Below, piece after piece: positions 1-8,119 of a DNA stretch of 64,000 nucleotides. The notes under the pieces were generated by a model. The model was not told where the DNA came from, ran no database searches, and saw only the letters and a list, made by a program, of their open reading frames with translations. Within the stretch, counting starts at the first letter, position 1. Every line of letters starts with the position of its first letter. The stretch spans positions 11,669 through 75,668 of the forward strand of contig JAHYYP010000007.1 in the NCBI GenBank assembly GCA_019424905.1, read 5' to 3'. The position numbers and the translations under genes were made by a program. The DNA comes from Collinsella sp. Lineage in GTDB: Bacteria > Actinomycetota > Coriobacteriia > Coriobacteriales > Coriobacteriaceae.

Positions 1-612
1 GGCGGCCAGCGCCGTCGCCTGTCGCTGCTGCTGACGATCCTGGACGAGCCCAACGTGCTCATCCTGGACGAGCCCGGCAACGACCTGGATACCGACATGC
101 TGGCGATTGTCGAGGACTTGCTGGACGGCTGGCCCGGCACGCTGATTCTGGTGACGCACGACCGCTTTTTGATGGAGCGCGTGACCGACCAGCAGTGGGC
201 GCTGCTCGACGGCCACCTGACGCATATGCCCGGCGGCGTCGACCAGTACCTGCGCCTGTGCAACGCCACCGCCGAGGGCGAGCCCGTGGGTGCACCGAGC
301 GCCAAGACCGGTACGTTCGACACCGGTGCCGCGGCGGCTGCGGCCGAAAAGCCCAAGTCGAGCGGTCAGCCCAACGGCCTTTCCAATGCCGAGCGCCAAA
401 AGCTCCGTCGTGAGGTGAGCTCGCTCGAGCGCAAGATGGAAACGCAGCGCGCTCGCGTGGAGGAGGCCGAGGCCGCCATGGCCCAGGTCGATCCCACCAA
501 CTACACGGCGCTGGGCGAGCAGCAGGCAAAGATCGACGAGGCCCACGCCGCCATGGACGAGCTGGAGATGGCGTGGCTCGAGGCGAGTGAAAAGCTCGAG
601 GGCGAGGAGTAG
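1..612 (+). CDS. ABC-F family ATPase, Uup-like (C-terminal part, cut by window edge)
   Basis: This is the C-terminal part of a soluble tandem-ATPase ABC-F protein; the N-terminal part lies before the window. The frame is open from base 1 and starts inside the ABC signature (GGQRRRLSLL), followed by Walker B and the D-loop (VLILDEPGNDLDTD) and the H-loop histidine (VTHDR). The last third (from about base 380) is a charged coiled coil rich in E, K, R and A, the kind of C-terminal extension that Uup-type proteins use for nucleic-acid or ribosome contact. There are no membrane segments. It ends 6 bp before the next gene, so the two are probably co-transcribed. The family is clear, but the subfamily (Uup versus another ABC-F) is inferred from the C-terminal coil only. 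Confidence 0.88.
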   Translation, partial: GGQRRRLSLLLTILDEPNVLILDEPGNDLDTDMLAIVEDLLDGWPGTLILVTHDRFLMERVTDQQWALLDGHLTHMPGGVDQYLRLCNATAEGEPVGAPSAKTGTFDTGAAAAAAEKPKSSGQPNGLSNAERQKLRREVSSLERKMETQRARVEEAEAAMAQVDPTNYTALGEQQAKIDEAHAAMDELEMAWLEASEKLEGEE

Positions 613-618
613 GCGAGG

Positions 619-1389
619 ATGATCAAGGCCGCGTTTTTTGATATCGACGGCACGCTGCTGAGCTTTGAGACGCACCGGATTCCGGCGTCGGCGCAGCAGG
701 TGCTCGACAGCTTTCACGAGCAGGGGATTGCGTGCGTCATTGCCACGGGTCGCCCGACCTACCAGATGCCCGATTGGCTGTTCGATCTTGGTTGGGATGC
801 GTACATTACGCTTTCGGGCCAGCACTGTTTTGATGCCGAGGGCGTTTACCGTAGCTGCCCGATCGATCCGGACGACGTTGCGGTGATTGTGGACCAGGTG
901 GCCGAGGGGCGCTACGACTCGCTGTGCATGCAGGGCGAGAACTCGTTTGTGAACCGCCTGTCCGAGCGCGTGGTGACGGCCGGCAGCAACGCGGGAATTG
1001 TCTACCACGAGGAGCCGTTTGAGCACGCCTTTGACGCGCCGGTCTACCAGTTTTGCGCCTTTGTGGATCCGGCCGACGAGCATATCGTGACCGACGCCGT
1101 GTCGCATTCGCTCACCACGCGCTGGTGCGACCTGTTCTGCGACATTATTCCCGCTAACGGCGGCAAGGACCTGGGTGTGGCAGCGACGCTGGAGCGCCTG
1201 GGTGTCGACGCGAGCGAGGCGATCGCCTTTGGCGACGGCGAGAACGACCTGTCGATGTTCTCGGCCGTGGGCACGAGCGTGGCCATGGGCAACGCGCAGG
1301 ATACCGTGAAGGCCGCGGCGACCTACGTGACGACCGCCGTAGACGACGACGGCATTTACAACGCCGCCAAGCACTTTGGGCTTGTTTAG
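619..1389 (+). CDS. HAD-superfamily phosphatase, Cof type
   Basis: A 256-residue cytosolic HAD hydrolase of the Cof/YbjI group, which usually dephosphorylates sugar phosphates or similar metabolites; the substrate cannot be read from sequence. Motif I is FFDIDGTLL with the two catalytic aspartates at residues 8 and 10. Motif II is ATGRP near residue 43, the conserved lysine is in GGKDLG near 183, and the acidic motif is GDGENDLSMF near 205. The length and the C2-type cap between motifs I and III fit the family. The ATG follows the upstream stop by 6 bp and the GGCGAGG before it serves as ribosome-binding site, so it probably shares a transcript with the ABC-F gene. Confidence 0.9.
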   Translation: MIKAAFFDIDGTLLSFETHRIPASAQQVLDSFHEQGIACVIATGRPTYQMPDWLFDLGWDAYITLSGQHCFDAEGVYRSCPIDPDDVAVIVDQVAEGRYDSLCMQGENSFVNRLSERVVTAGSNAGIVYHEEPFEHAFDAPVYQFCAFVDPADEHIVTDAVSHSLTTRWCDLFCDIIPANGGKDLGVAATLERLGVDASEAIAFGDGENDLSMFSAVGTSVAMGNAQDTVKAAATYVTTAVDDDGIYNAAKHFGLV

Positions 1390-1399
1390 CTGCGGATTC

Positions 1400-1522
1400 G
1401 GCACTCGGGGACGTTCCTTTTCTGCCGGCAGTTGGGGACACCCTTGCCAACCCGGCCGGCGAGTCGGCCAATCGGCAAAGACTGTCCCCGACATCTAGTC
1501 GTTTAAGAACGTCCCCAATGAC
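1400..1522. repeat. Intergenic repeat, 'GGGGACGTTCCTT' family, copy 1
   Basis: This stretch contains GGCACTCGGGGACGTTCCTT at its left end and AGTCGTTTAAGAACGTCCCC with AATGAC at its right end. Close copies of both ends occur at 39068-39207, 52080-52130 and 58721-58767. The two ends are partly complementary (GGGGACGTTC against GAACGTCCCC), so the unit can fold on itself. It lies between two genes and has no open frame. Confidence 0.75.
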
Positions 1523-1542
1523 CATGTTTTGTGAAACATGGT
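1521..1542. promoter_or_regulatory. Perfect 9-bp palindrome upstream of the DtxR/MntR-type gene
   Basis: ACCATGTTT and AAACATGGT are perfect inverted arms around a 4-bp centre, about 100 bp before the regulator's start codon. The symmetry and position suit a protein-binding site for a dimeric repressor, possibly autoregulation. The downstream T-run is too short for a convincing terminator. That it is an operator is inference. Confidence 0.4.
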
Positions 1543-1645
1543 TAACTTTCTGAACAATTTAGTAAGACACGGGCAACTTTTGCGGTAAAGTAAATCAAGC
1601 AAAAGTATCCAAAGGCTAACTAGAAGCCATCGCGAAAGGCGGCCC

Positions 1646-2035
1646 ATGGCCCTACGTGAATCCGGAGAAGACTATCTCGAATCTATTTATGTGCTCTCGG
1701 AGCGCCAGGGCGTCGTTCGCTCGATTGACGTTGCCGAATACCTGGGCGTAACCAAGGCGAGCGTCTCTAAAGCCATGGCGACGCTGGAGAACAACGGCTA
1801 TGTCGAAATGGGTAAACGCGACGTTCATCTGACGGAGCGTGGCCTGGAGGTCGCTCGCCAAATGTGGGAGCGCCATTGCTTTTTTGTTGGGCTGCTCGAG
1901 GACGCAGGCGTTTCGGAAGAGGTTGCCTCGCAAGAGGGGTGTCACATGGAGCACTGCCTGAGCGAGGAAAGCTTTGAGAAGCTAAGGGCAATGCTGGGCC
2001 GGGACGGCACATCGGCCCCAACAATGACTGACTAA
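1646..2035 (+). CDS. DtxR/MntR-family metal-dependent transcription regulator
   Basis: A 129-residue regulator with the DtxR/MntR layout: an N-terminal winged helix (residues about 5-65, with GVVRSIDVAEYLGVTKASVSKAM as the recognition unit split over helices 2 and 3) and a short metal-binding and dimerisation domain containing ERHCFF and GCHMEH. These histidines, cysteine and glutamates sit where MntR/DtxR proteins bind Mn(II) or Fe(II). There is no SH3-like third domain, which fits MntR more than DtxR/IdeR. The start has a GAAAGGCGG ribosome-binding site. The gene stands alone; its target is not obvious here, though an ArsP_2-type exporter lies 6 kb downstream. The metal identity is not certain. 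Confidence 0.87.
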   Translation: MALRESGEDYLESIYVLSERQGVVRSIDVAEYLGVTKASVSKAMATLENNGYVEMGKRDVHLTERGLEVARQMWERHCFFVGLLEDAGVSEEVASQEGCHMEHCLSEESFEKLRAMLGRDGTSAPTMTD

Positions 2036-2171
2036 CGTTCCCCCAGTAGCGCGCCGTTCGCGCAAAGCGCGAACCAGCGACCGGGACAGGAGGCCCTACC
2101 AACCAAGTCTAACTCAGCCAAGGAACCCCGCCAGCAAGCGATGCCCAAGAACCGTCAGCAACGTCACCGCA

Positions 2172-2300
2172 GGCCGGGGCCGGGCTTGGTTTTGAAAACA
2201 TTCCGCAGACCAGAAGTGCCCCCGTTCGTAGCTCCGAAGGAGCAGAACGGGGGCACTTCATTGGTCGAGGACGTTTTCAAAACCAAGCCCGGTCCCGGCC
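2172..2300. terminator. Long nested hairpin between converging genes
   Basis: Outer arms of 28 bp (2172-2199 and 2273-2300) match with one mismatch. Inside them a 15-bp perfect stem (GAAGTGCCCCCGTTC and its complement) closes a small loop. It lies 3' of both the DtxR/MntR-type gene (plus strand) and the P-type ATPase (minus strand), so it probably ends or protects both transcripts. It is far longer than a standard intrinsic terminator and lacks a clear T-run. Confidence 0.6.
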
Positions 2301-2316
2301 GGAGGGACCACAGGCG

Positions 2317-4269
2317 CTACAGGTTCTTGACACCCATCGCGCGCATGGCGTTCAGGATAGCGATGATCGCCACGCCTACGTCGCCAAAGACGGCAAGCCA
2401 CATATTGGCGATACCCAGCGCTGCCAGCACAAGGATCAGCAGCTTAATGCCCAGCGCAAAGATTATGTTCTGCCAAACAATCGACATGGTCTTGCGCGCC
2501 ACGCGGATCGCGCGGGAAATGTTGGACGGCTTGTCGTCCATCAGCACCACGTCGGCGGCCTCGATCGCGGCGTCGGAGCCCATGGCGCCCATGGCAATGC
2601 CCACATCGGCGCGCGTAAGCACAGGAGCGTCGTTGATACCGTCGCCGACAAAGGCGAGCTTGCCCTTGCCACTTTCGGCCGCGAGTAGCGCCTCAACGCG
2701 CTCGACCTTGTCGCCCGGCAGGAGCTGCGCGTGGAACTCGTCGAGACCGAGTTGCTTGGCCACAGACGCTGCAACTTCCTCGCGGTCGCCCGTGAGCATG
2801 ACGGTGCGGTTGATACCGGCGGCATGCAGGTCGCGAATCGTTTGCTCCGCATCGGCCTTAACGGTGTCTGCAATCACGATGTGGCCGGCGTACACGCCGT
2901 CAACGAGCACGTGGAGGATCGTGCCGACAACCTCACAGTCCGGTGCTTCAACGCCGGCCGCGGCGAGCATCTTGGCGTTGCCAACGACGACGTGCTTGCC
3001 GTCGATGGTTGCCGTCACGCCGTGGCCCGCGTCGTTGGCGGAGTCGCTCACGCGCTTGGGGTCGACCTCGCCCTGGTAGGCGGTGCGCACCGACTGCGCG
3101 ATGGGGTGATCGGAGAACGACTCAGCAAGGGCTGCGACTTCGAGCAGCGACTGCTCGGTATAGCCAGCCTCGGGGTGCACCGCGACGACTGAGAACGTGC
3201 CGTTGGTGAGGGTGCCCGTTTTGTCGAAGACGATGGTGTCCACCTCGGCGAGCGTCTCGAGGTAGTTGGAGCCCTTGATGAGAACGCCCAGCTTGGACGC
3301 GCCGCCGATGCCGCCAAAGAAACTCAACGGTACGCTGATCACGAGGGCGCACGGGCAGCTGACGACCAGGAAGGTCAGGCCGCGCAGGATCCAATCGGAC
3401 CAAGCGCCAGTCACCAGGCCGCCGCCAAGCGCGAGCACCGCGGCAGCGCCAGTGACGGCGGGGGTGTAGACGCGGGCAAAGCGCGTGATGAAGTTATCGG
3501 TGCGCGCCTTCTTTTCGCTGGCATTCTCCACGAGCTCCAGAACACGCGCGACGGTTGACTCGCCAAAGGGCTTGGTGGTGCGCACGTGGATGAGGCCCGT
3601 CATGTTGATGCAGCCGCTGATGATATCGTCGCCGGTCTTGGCGGGGCGGGGGACTGACTCGCCCGTGAGCGCGGCGGTGTCGAGCTGGGTTTCGCCCTCG
3701 ACGATGACGCCGTCGATAGGCACGCGCTCGCCGGGTTTGACCACGATCACGGTGCCGACGGCGATGTCATCGGGAAAGACCTGTTCGAGTGTGCCGTCGG
3801 CTTGCTCGACGTTAGCGTAGTCGGGCGCGATGTCCATCATGGCACTGATCGACTTGCGGCTCTTGCCCACGGCGTATGCCTGGAACAGCTCGCCGACCTG
3901 GTAGAACAACATGACGGCGGCGCCTTCGGCCATGTGCGGGTCGGTATCGGGGAAGAGCACCATGGCAAACGCGCCGATGGTTGCGACTGCCATAAGGAAG
4001 CTCTCGTCGAAGGCCTTGCCGCGGCGGATATTATTGAATGCCTTTTGCAGTACGTCGTAGCCGGCAATCAAAAACGGCACGAGGAACAGCACAAAGCTGG
4101 CGTAGATGTTGCCCGGGGTGCCGAATGCGGCGGTGAGGGTGCCGAGCTCATCGAGGGCGTACACCACGACAAAAATGCCCAGCGCTACCAGGATGCGGTT
4201 ACGCTTATGCTCGAGCGACTCTTTTTTCTTGCGCTTCTTCTTTTTCTTTTTGGGGTCGGCGGTGGCCAT
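2317..4269 (-). CDS. Heavy-metal P1B-type ATPase (Zn/Cd/Co group)
   Basis: A 650-residue membrane pump that exports divalent soft metals at the cost of ATP. It shows the intramembrane CPC motif (SCPCALVISVP, about residue 305), the phosphorylation motif DKTGTLT (aspartate near 349), SDHPIA, the GDGINDAP hinge and the late TM segments. The N-terminus has no CxxC metal-binding domain; instead it is a run of lysines (residues 7-17). A separate HMA protein is encoded next door. I chose the ATG at 4269 because GGGAGGA precedes it; the open frame extends 23 codons further with no good site. An ArsR-type operator-like palindrome (4294-4313) lies just upstream. CPC plus the zinc-type ArsR neighbour points to Zn/Cd rather than Cu. 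Confidence 0.93.
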   Translation of the reverse strand: MATADPKKKKKKRKKKESLEHKRNRILVALGIFVVVYALDELGTLTAAFGTPGNIYASFVLFLVPFLIAGYDVLQKAFNNIRRGKAFDESFLMAVATIGAFAMVLFPDTDPHMAEGAAVMLFYQVGELFQAYAVGKSRKSISAMMDIAPDYANVEQADGTLEQVFPDDIAVGTVIVVKPGERVPIDGVIVEGETQLDTAALTGESVPRPAKTGDDIISGCINMTGLIHVRTTKPFGESTVARVLELVENASEKKARTDNFITRFARVYTPAVTGAAAVLALGGGLVTGAWSDWILRGLTFLVVSCPCALVISVPLSFFGGIGGASKLGVLIKGSNYLETLAEVDTIVFDKTGTLTNGTFSVVAVHPEAGYTEQSLLEVAALAESFSDHPIAQSVRTAYQGEVDPKRVSDSANDAGHGVTATIDGKHVVVGNAKMLAAAGVEAPDCEVVGTILHVLVDGVYAGHIVIADTVKADAEQTIRDLHAAGINRTVMLTGDREEVAASVAKQLGLDEFHAQLLPGDKVERVEALLAAESGKGKLAFVGDGINDAPVLTRADVGIAMGAMGSDAAIEAADVVLMDDKPSNISRAIRVARKTMSIVWQNIIFALGIKLLILVLAALGIANMWLAVFGDVGVAIIAILNAMRAMGVKNL

Positions 4270-4293
4270 GACTCGTATCCTCCCATTTGAATG

Positions 4294-4313
4294 TATGAAC
4301 ACTCGCTCATGTA
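4294..4313. promoter_or_regulatory. ArsR/SmtB-type operator before the ATPase gene
   Basis: TATGAACACTCGCTCATGTA closely resembles the two perfect operators before the ArsR gene (ATATGAACATGCGCTCATAT) and sits 25 bp upstream of the ATPase start. This suggests the ATPase has its own promoter under the same sensor. Confidence 0.7.
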
Positions 4314-4325
4314 ATTTCGCGAGCA

Positions 4326-4348
4326 AAGGCCGCGACAAGCGCGGCCTT
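4326..4348 (-). terminator. Hairpin after the HMA gene
   Basis: AAGGCCGCG and CGCGGCCTT form a perfect 9-bp stem with a 5-base loop, 21 bp after the HMA stop codon on the minus strand. It separates the sensor-chaperone unit from the ATPase unit. The T-run is weak, so partial read-through is likely. Confidence 0.6.
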
Positions 4349-4369
4349 GCAGGTTGGCGTAAACCTTGG

Positions 4370-4588
4370 CTAGAGAATAATCTCGCAGTCCGGCTCGGCG
4401 TCGGCCGTAAACTCTACAACGCGGTCGAGCACCTCGTCGAACTCGGCATCGTCGGCCTCGAGCGTCAGCTTCTGGGTCATAAAGTTGACGGACACGGATT
4501 TGACGCCCTCGAGCTTGGCCAGCTCGTCCTGAAGCTCGCGCGCGCAGTTGGCGCAGTCGATCTCGTCGAGCTTAAACTGCTTTTTCAT
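4370..4588 (-). CDS. Stand-alone HMA-domain metal-binding protein
   Basis: A 72-residue ferredoxin-like heavy-metal-associated domain. The metal-binding motif is DCANCA (cysteines 12 and 15), followed by the usual pattern up to the second alpha/beta unit (LEGVKSVSVNFMTQKLTLEADD). HMA domains pass soft metals to P1B ATPases or form their N-termini. Here the neighbouring ATPase lacks one, so this looks like the detached domain or chaperone of that pump. The negative residues around the site (D11 before C12) resemble Zn/Cd-type HMA domains, whereas Cu-type domains usually have MxCxxC. It lies 63 bp after the ArsR gene and is probably co-transcribed with it. Confidence 0.9.
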   Translation of the reverse strand: MKKQFKLDEIDCANCARELQDELAKLEGVKSVSVNFMTQKLTLEADDAEFDEVLDRVVEFTADAEPDCEIIL

Positions 4589-4651
4589 GGTGGGTTCCTT
4601 TCCCTGTTTTTGCGGCTTGGGTGCAGGCCGCGCTGGTACCGTGGTTGGTTA

Positions 4652-5017
4652 CTATTCGCAGATATGGCTCATGCCCTGGTTGAGCATGGTGTAGACGTGA
4701 TCGTCGGCAAGCGAGTAGAGGATGTTACGGCCGTCGCGGCGAAACTTGACCAGGTGCGACTGCTTAAGCGTGCGCAGCTGGTGCGACACCGCGGACTGCG
4801 AGGTCTCGGTCCCTTCGGCGATGTCTGCCACGCAGAGCTCGCGGCCCATGAGGGCGTAGAGAATCTTGATACGCGTGGTGTCGCTGAAGACCTTGAACAG
4901 GTCGGCGAGGTCGTAGAGAAGTTCCTCGTCGGGAAGGTCCTCGGGCGAGCAGGTGGTGGGAACGATCGGCTCGGTGGCCTCGATGCCAGTCTTTGTTTCA
5001 TCAGCGTGATCGCTCAT
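4652..5017 (-). CDS. ArsR/SmtB-family metal sensor, CzrA/SmtB-like
   Basis: A 121-residue winged-helix repressor that leaves DNA when it binds metal. The HTH is ELCVADIAEGTETSQSAVSH. The C-terminal helix carries D105-x-H107 and H118-x-x-E121, which is exactly the alpha-5 zinc site of CzrA/SmtB (DxH, ten residues, HxxE). There is no alpha-3 CxC arsenic or cadmium site (ELCVAD has one Cys). The start has AAAGGATG 5 bp upstream. The promoter spacer is itself an operator (5067-5086), so the gene is autoregulated. The sensor, HMA protein and ATPase form one metal-resistance unit. Zn(II) or a similar ion as inducer is inferred from the site. Confidence 0.92.
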   Translation of the reverse strand: MSDHADETKTGIEATEPIVPTTCSPEDLPDEELLYDLADLFKVFSDTTRIKILYALMGRELCVADIAEGTETSQSAVSHQLRTLKQSHLVKFRRDGRNILYSLADDHVYTMLNQGMSHICE

Positions 5018-5031
5018 TGCAACATCCTTTC

Positions 5032-5051
5032 ATATGAACATGCGCTCATAT
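5032..5051. promoter_or_regulatory. ArsR operator, leader-side copy
   Basis: ATATGAACATGCGCTCATAT is an imperfect palindrome with the TGAA/TTCA-type half sites of SmtB-family sensors. It is the exact inverted copy of the 20-bp sequence at 5067-5086 and lies between the transcription start and the start codon of the ArsR gene. Confidence 0.8.
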
Positions 5052-5063
5052 AACTTACTTCCG

Positions 5064-5091
5064 AGTATATGAGCGCATGTTCATATGTCAA
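5064..5091 (-). promoter_or_regulatory. Promoter of the ArsR gene with an operator in its spacer
   Basis: Read on the minus strand, TTGACA (5086-5091) is followed by 16 bp and TATACT (5064-5069), close to the consensus. The spacer is filled by the second 20-bp operator (5067-5086). A repressor bound here would block RNA polymerase directly, which is the usual arrangement for ArsR/SmtB genes. Confidence 0.82.
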
Positions 5092-5099
5092 TATCGTTT

Positions 5100-5436
5100 A
5101 GGCAATCCGTCGTACAAAATGATGAGGAAAAGCGGACGAGATCCCGGACTAAGCGGTTTTGATAGGTGATACCGGGGTGGGTGCCCCTGCGCCGTGCAAA
5201 AAATGGAGTATTCTGCAACGATAGGGGGTCTGTTAATTTATCGCAGGCCAAATAATGCAGTTAAAGAGTTATCTTAGGGTGGTAAACCGATGAGTTCTTC
5301 CTCAAATGTTGCCTAACGTTCTCACGCAAGAGTGATTTCGCTTCACTTTTGGATCCGTTCGAGGGTGATGGACACCCGGCTCAGCTGAATACTCGCAATT
5401 TTGCACGCCGCTAGGGTACCCACCTTGTTAGTCAGC
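5100..5436. other. Intergenic stretch without recognisable genes
   Basis: I see no convincing open frame, RNA gene or terminator here. The sequence is more AT-rich than its surroundings, like the DUF559-like gene beyond it. Confidence 0.5.
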
Positions 5437-6627
5437 CTAGTTTCCGGCCCCGAAGACCCTGCCCTCGGGCGTGAAGCTGCTTGTTTGGTTGAGTGATGGG
5501 CTGTCGGGTTCGGCAGTCTGCATGCCATCGATTACCGGCGCTTCGTTAATCGTCGGATCATCCAACGTGATGCCTTCGAACATTGCTTTTTCGAGGTCGA
5601 TTCGTTGACGCTCTTCGGAATCCTGGCGAAACTCCTCCTGGATTCGTTTCTTCTCCTCAATAAACCTTCTGAGCACAAACAGTCTCAGGTCCTCTTGCAT
5701 GATTTGAAAGTCTTTTGGCAGACGCGAGGGGCGTATACCTTCTTTTCGTTGGATTGCCGCCATGACCCTAACGAAAGAGCTGGCATGCATAAAGGAATAA
5801 CGGCTGACGGTGATGATTCCGTAGCCCATGGACGCAAGTGCGTTCTTGCGTTCTTCGTCGATGGCGCGGTCTTCTTCAGCGTCGTGATAAAACCCGTTGT
5901 ATTCAATATCTGTTCGAGATTTCTTCAGATATACATCCATAAAGAACTTTTTGCGTCTCGTGAGATTTTTTGCGGCGGCGGTGACCTTCACCTCGTAGTC
6001 GGTCTCAATTCCTTTAATGCCAAGCCCTCCTTCGCTTTTGGGCAACGTAAGCATCATGGCAAAGGCCGTTTCCATGGGAGACCGGCATCCATCGCGTACA
6101 CATTGAATCGCCTTTCGGGCAAGGGCCAAACCGTCGCATCTGGTAATGGAATTAAAGAACTGCTTTAGCCTCTCGGTCGAGGTAAGCGCGAAACGCTCGG
6201 TATAGGAGGTGGAAGAGCCGGGTCCTAGGGAATAAGCGCCGCACAGTTCAAAGTAGTACTCCACTAGTTCGCGAAAAGGGAGATAGGTGGCGGCCTGAAG
6301 TGCACAAAGCTCAACGCCAACAATGTAGATGTCATCTTCTAGCTCTATAAAACGCGAGCATGAGAATCGCTTTGACGAAACGTGGCATCGACAGTCCATC
6401 GCGTAACGCGCGTTCCTGCGATCAAACACCATTACCTCGAGGCAATCATTTGCGTCGAGGGCAACATCATGTTTGGCAAGCCATTCTGCGGCTGCGTCGA
6501 GGAGTGCTCCGCTGGGGCATGATTCGTATATTGCGGCAGAGCTGCAGGACTCGATGTCTTTCGCAGACACCGAATGCGCGGCTTGGTAGACCGCTTTTGC
6601 AGTGGTATGTGACAATACGATACTCAT
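5437..6627 (-). CDS. Hypothetical protein with DUF559/Vsr-like nuclease-fold segment
   Basis: A 396-residue cytosolic protein of unknown function. Residues about 225-290 (FFMDVYLKKSRTDIEYNGFYH, then ERKNALASMGYGIITVSR) resemble the DUF559 or very-short-patch-repair-like PD-(D/E)XK fold: an acidic residue in the D-x-Y/E-Y strand and an E-R-x-x-A-L-x-x-x-G helix and strand. The N-terminal half has several cysteines and resembles AbiEi-like layouts only loosely. The C-terminus is a charged coil followed by a disordered tail. The start codon has no good ribosome-binding site. The gene and its flanks are more AT-rich than the neighbours, which suggests acquisition. A nuclease role is inference; the catalytic set is not proven. 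Confidence 0.65.
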   Translation of the reverse strand: MSIVLSHTTAKAVYQAAHSVSAKDIESCSSAAIYESCPSGALLDAAAEWLAKHDVALDANDCLEVMVFDRRNARYAMDCRCHVSSKRFSCSRFIELEDDIYIVGVELCALQAATYLPFRELVEYYFELCGAYSLGPGSSTSYTERFALTSTERLKQFFNSITRCDGLALARKAIQCVRDGCRSPMETAFAMMLTLPKSEGGLGIKGIETDYEVKVTAAAKNLTRRKKFFMDVYLKKSRTDIEYNGFYHDAEEDRAIDEERKNALASMGYGIITVSRYSFMHASSFVRVMAAIQRKEGIRPSRLPKDFQIMQEDLRLFVLRRFIEEKKRIQEEFRQDSEERQRIDLEKAMFEGITLDDPTINEAPVIDGMQTAEPDSPSLNQTSSFTPEGRVFGAGN

Positions 6628-6979
6628 GGTATATATCGTGTCAGCTAATGCCGTGTTGATGGCGCTGAGTGGGAAAGCCGTTTTAGCGGTCTAACCAAAT
6701 GCTGTCCAAAAGCTTGACGCGATTATGGGTTGATACGCCCTAAAAATTAATGTTTTCGCAGCTCGGCTATAGCATATAAATACTCAATTGCTGCACATTT
6801 GATATCGATGTATCGCAATCAGAACACAAATCACGTGTCGGGAAAGTGCCGAAATAGTTAAATAATAGGGTTCAGAATTTGTGAAGAGCGGGCCTGCTTA
6901 TGGAACGTGGGGCGGCCCCGCTGCGGGGTTTCCCGCTGCGAAGCCGCTCGTGAGCAAGCAGTGTTTGTCGCAGGCGTTG
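6628..6979. other. AT-rich intergenic stretch
   Basis: No gene is supported here. The middle (about 6700-6870) is the most AT-rich non-coding part of the first 17 kb. A weak GC hairpin lies near 6910-6945 (GGGGCGGCCCCGCTGCGGGG) and may end the exonuclease transcript on the minus strand. Confidence 0.45.
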
Positions 6980-7948
6980 TTATTTCGCAAACAGGTTCTT
7001 GAGGTTGAACTCTGCTTGGACGGTGCGGAGCATGAGGTCGGTGTCGTCGAGGCCCAGGTGCTGCTCGTTGGCGTCGACGGCGAGGGTGCCGCGGCGGCGC
7101 GCCCAGTTCTCGAGCGCAGCGGGCGCGGACTCGCGGGGGAGCGAGCGCACGTCGGCGTCCAGGCTGCGGCAGATCTGGCGCGAGTCGATGACGATGATCT
7201 TGCCTGCGCGGCGCGCCTCAGCGTAACCGTCCAGATGAATTTTGAACCAGCTGTCCTCGAAGGCGGCATTATGCGCCATGTACGGGTACTTCTTCATGAG
7301 CTTGAGCAGCTGCTTCTGCAGCTCCTTGTTCTCGCGGAACGGCTTTTTGCCGTCGATGTCGTCCCATGTGATGTGATGGATGTTCGATAGTGGCACATCC
7401 TCGCCGCGGTAGATGTCGGGCAGGCCGCAGTAGTGTGCCTCGGCGTCATGCGGCACGGCGTCGCTGGTGAGGTCCATGATCTCCCAACCCACGTTGATGA
7501 TATAGCCGCGCTCGGGCGCGCGACCGGTGGTCTCGATGTCGATGCCCAGCACCGTGCCTTGGATGGGCTTGCGGGCATAGGCCACGCCGAGTGCGTCGCG
7601 GTCACCGCGGATCTCGCGCATAACGGACGCGGCGGTGCGCTTTTGCATCTTGCCGATGGCGGCGCAGGTGTCGGCGTCGGACAGGCCGCGCGAGAGCGTC
7701 GCGGGCGTCACGTTGCGCAGGCGCGCCTCGCCAATCTGGTCGCACAGGTCGCGGTTGCGGTCGGCCAGGTCGCGCACGGTGGCAAAGTCGAAGCCGGGGT
7801 CGCCCTCGGCAGTAAAGTACTCGGTCTCGAGCACCTTGAGGGCCTCCTCTCCCTTCTGGCGCTCGGACTCCATGGCGCCGTGATCGCCGTAGATAAACAT
7901 GGGGATAAACGGCTGGCGCTCGTATTCGAGTGCTTGCGAAACATTCAT
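6980..7948 (-). CDS. DEDD-family 3'-5' exonuclease domain protein
   Basis: A 322-residue protein whose C-terminal half is a DnaQ-like exonuclease. ExoI is DIETT (about residues 136-140), ExoII is AHNAAFEDSWF and ExoIII is the acidic end HLGLDDTD, so it belongs to the DEDDh-like group. The N-terminal 125 residues are helical and charged and match no domain I know; they may bind nucleic acid or a partner. It is likely to trim or degrade DNA or RNA ends in the cytoplasm. It is monocistronic on the minus strand with CAAGGAGCAGC just before the ATG. Close DnaQ paralogues serve replication proofreading, but the unusual N-terminus argues against that role here. Confidence 0.82.
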   Translation of the reverse strand: MNVSQALEYERQPFIPMFIYGDHGAMESERQKGEEALKVLETEYFTAEGDPGFDFATVRDLADRNRDLCDQIGEARLRNVTPATLSRGLSDADTCAAIGKMQKRTAASVMREIRGDRDALGVAYARKPIQGTVLGIDIETTGRAPERGYIINVGWEIMDLTSDAVPHDAEAHYCGLPDIYRGEDVPLSNIHHITWDDIDGKKPFRENKELQKQLLKLMKKYPYMAHNAAFEDSWFKIHLDGYAEARRAGKIIVIDSRQICRSLDADVRSLPRESAPAALENWARRRGTLAVDANEQHLGLDDTDLMLRTVQAEFNLKNLFAK

Positions 7949-8119
7949 ATGCTGCTCCTTGGACGGGCCGCGTCGCGCGGCTCGGGGTTACTGAGTTGTG
8001 GCGAGATGATAGTTTACCATGGGCAACTATTGGCACCGCGCCCGGGACAACTACAATACCCTAGTTGACCGCTAGGACTTTTACAATGCTGCCGAAAGAC
8101 ACGAAAGGTTCCATCCGTC

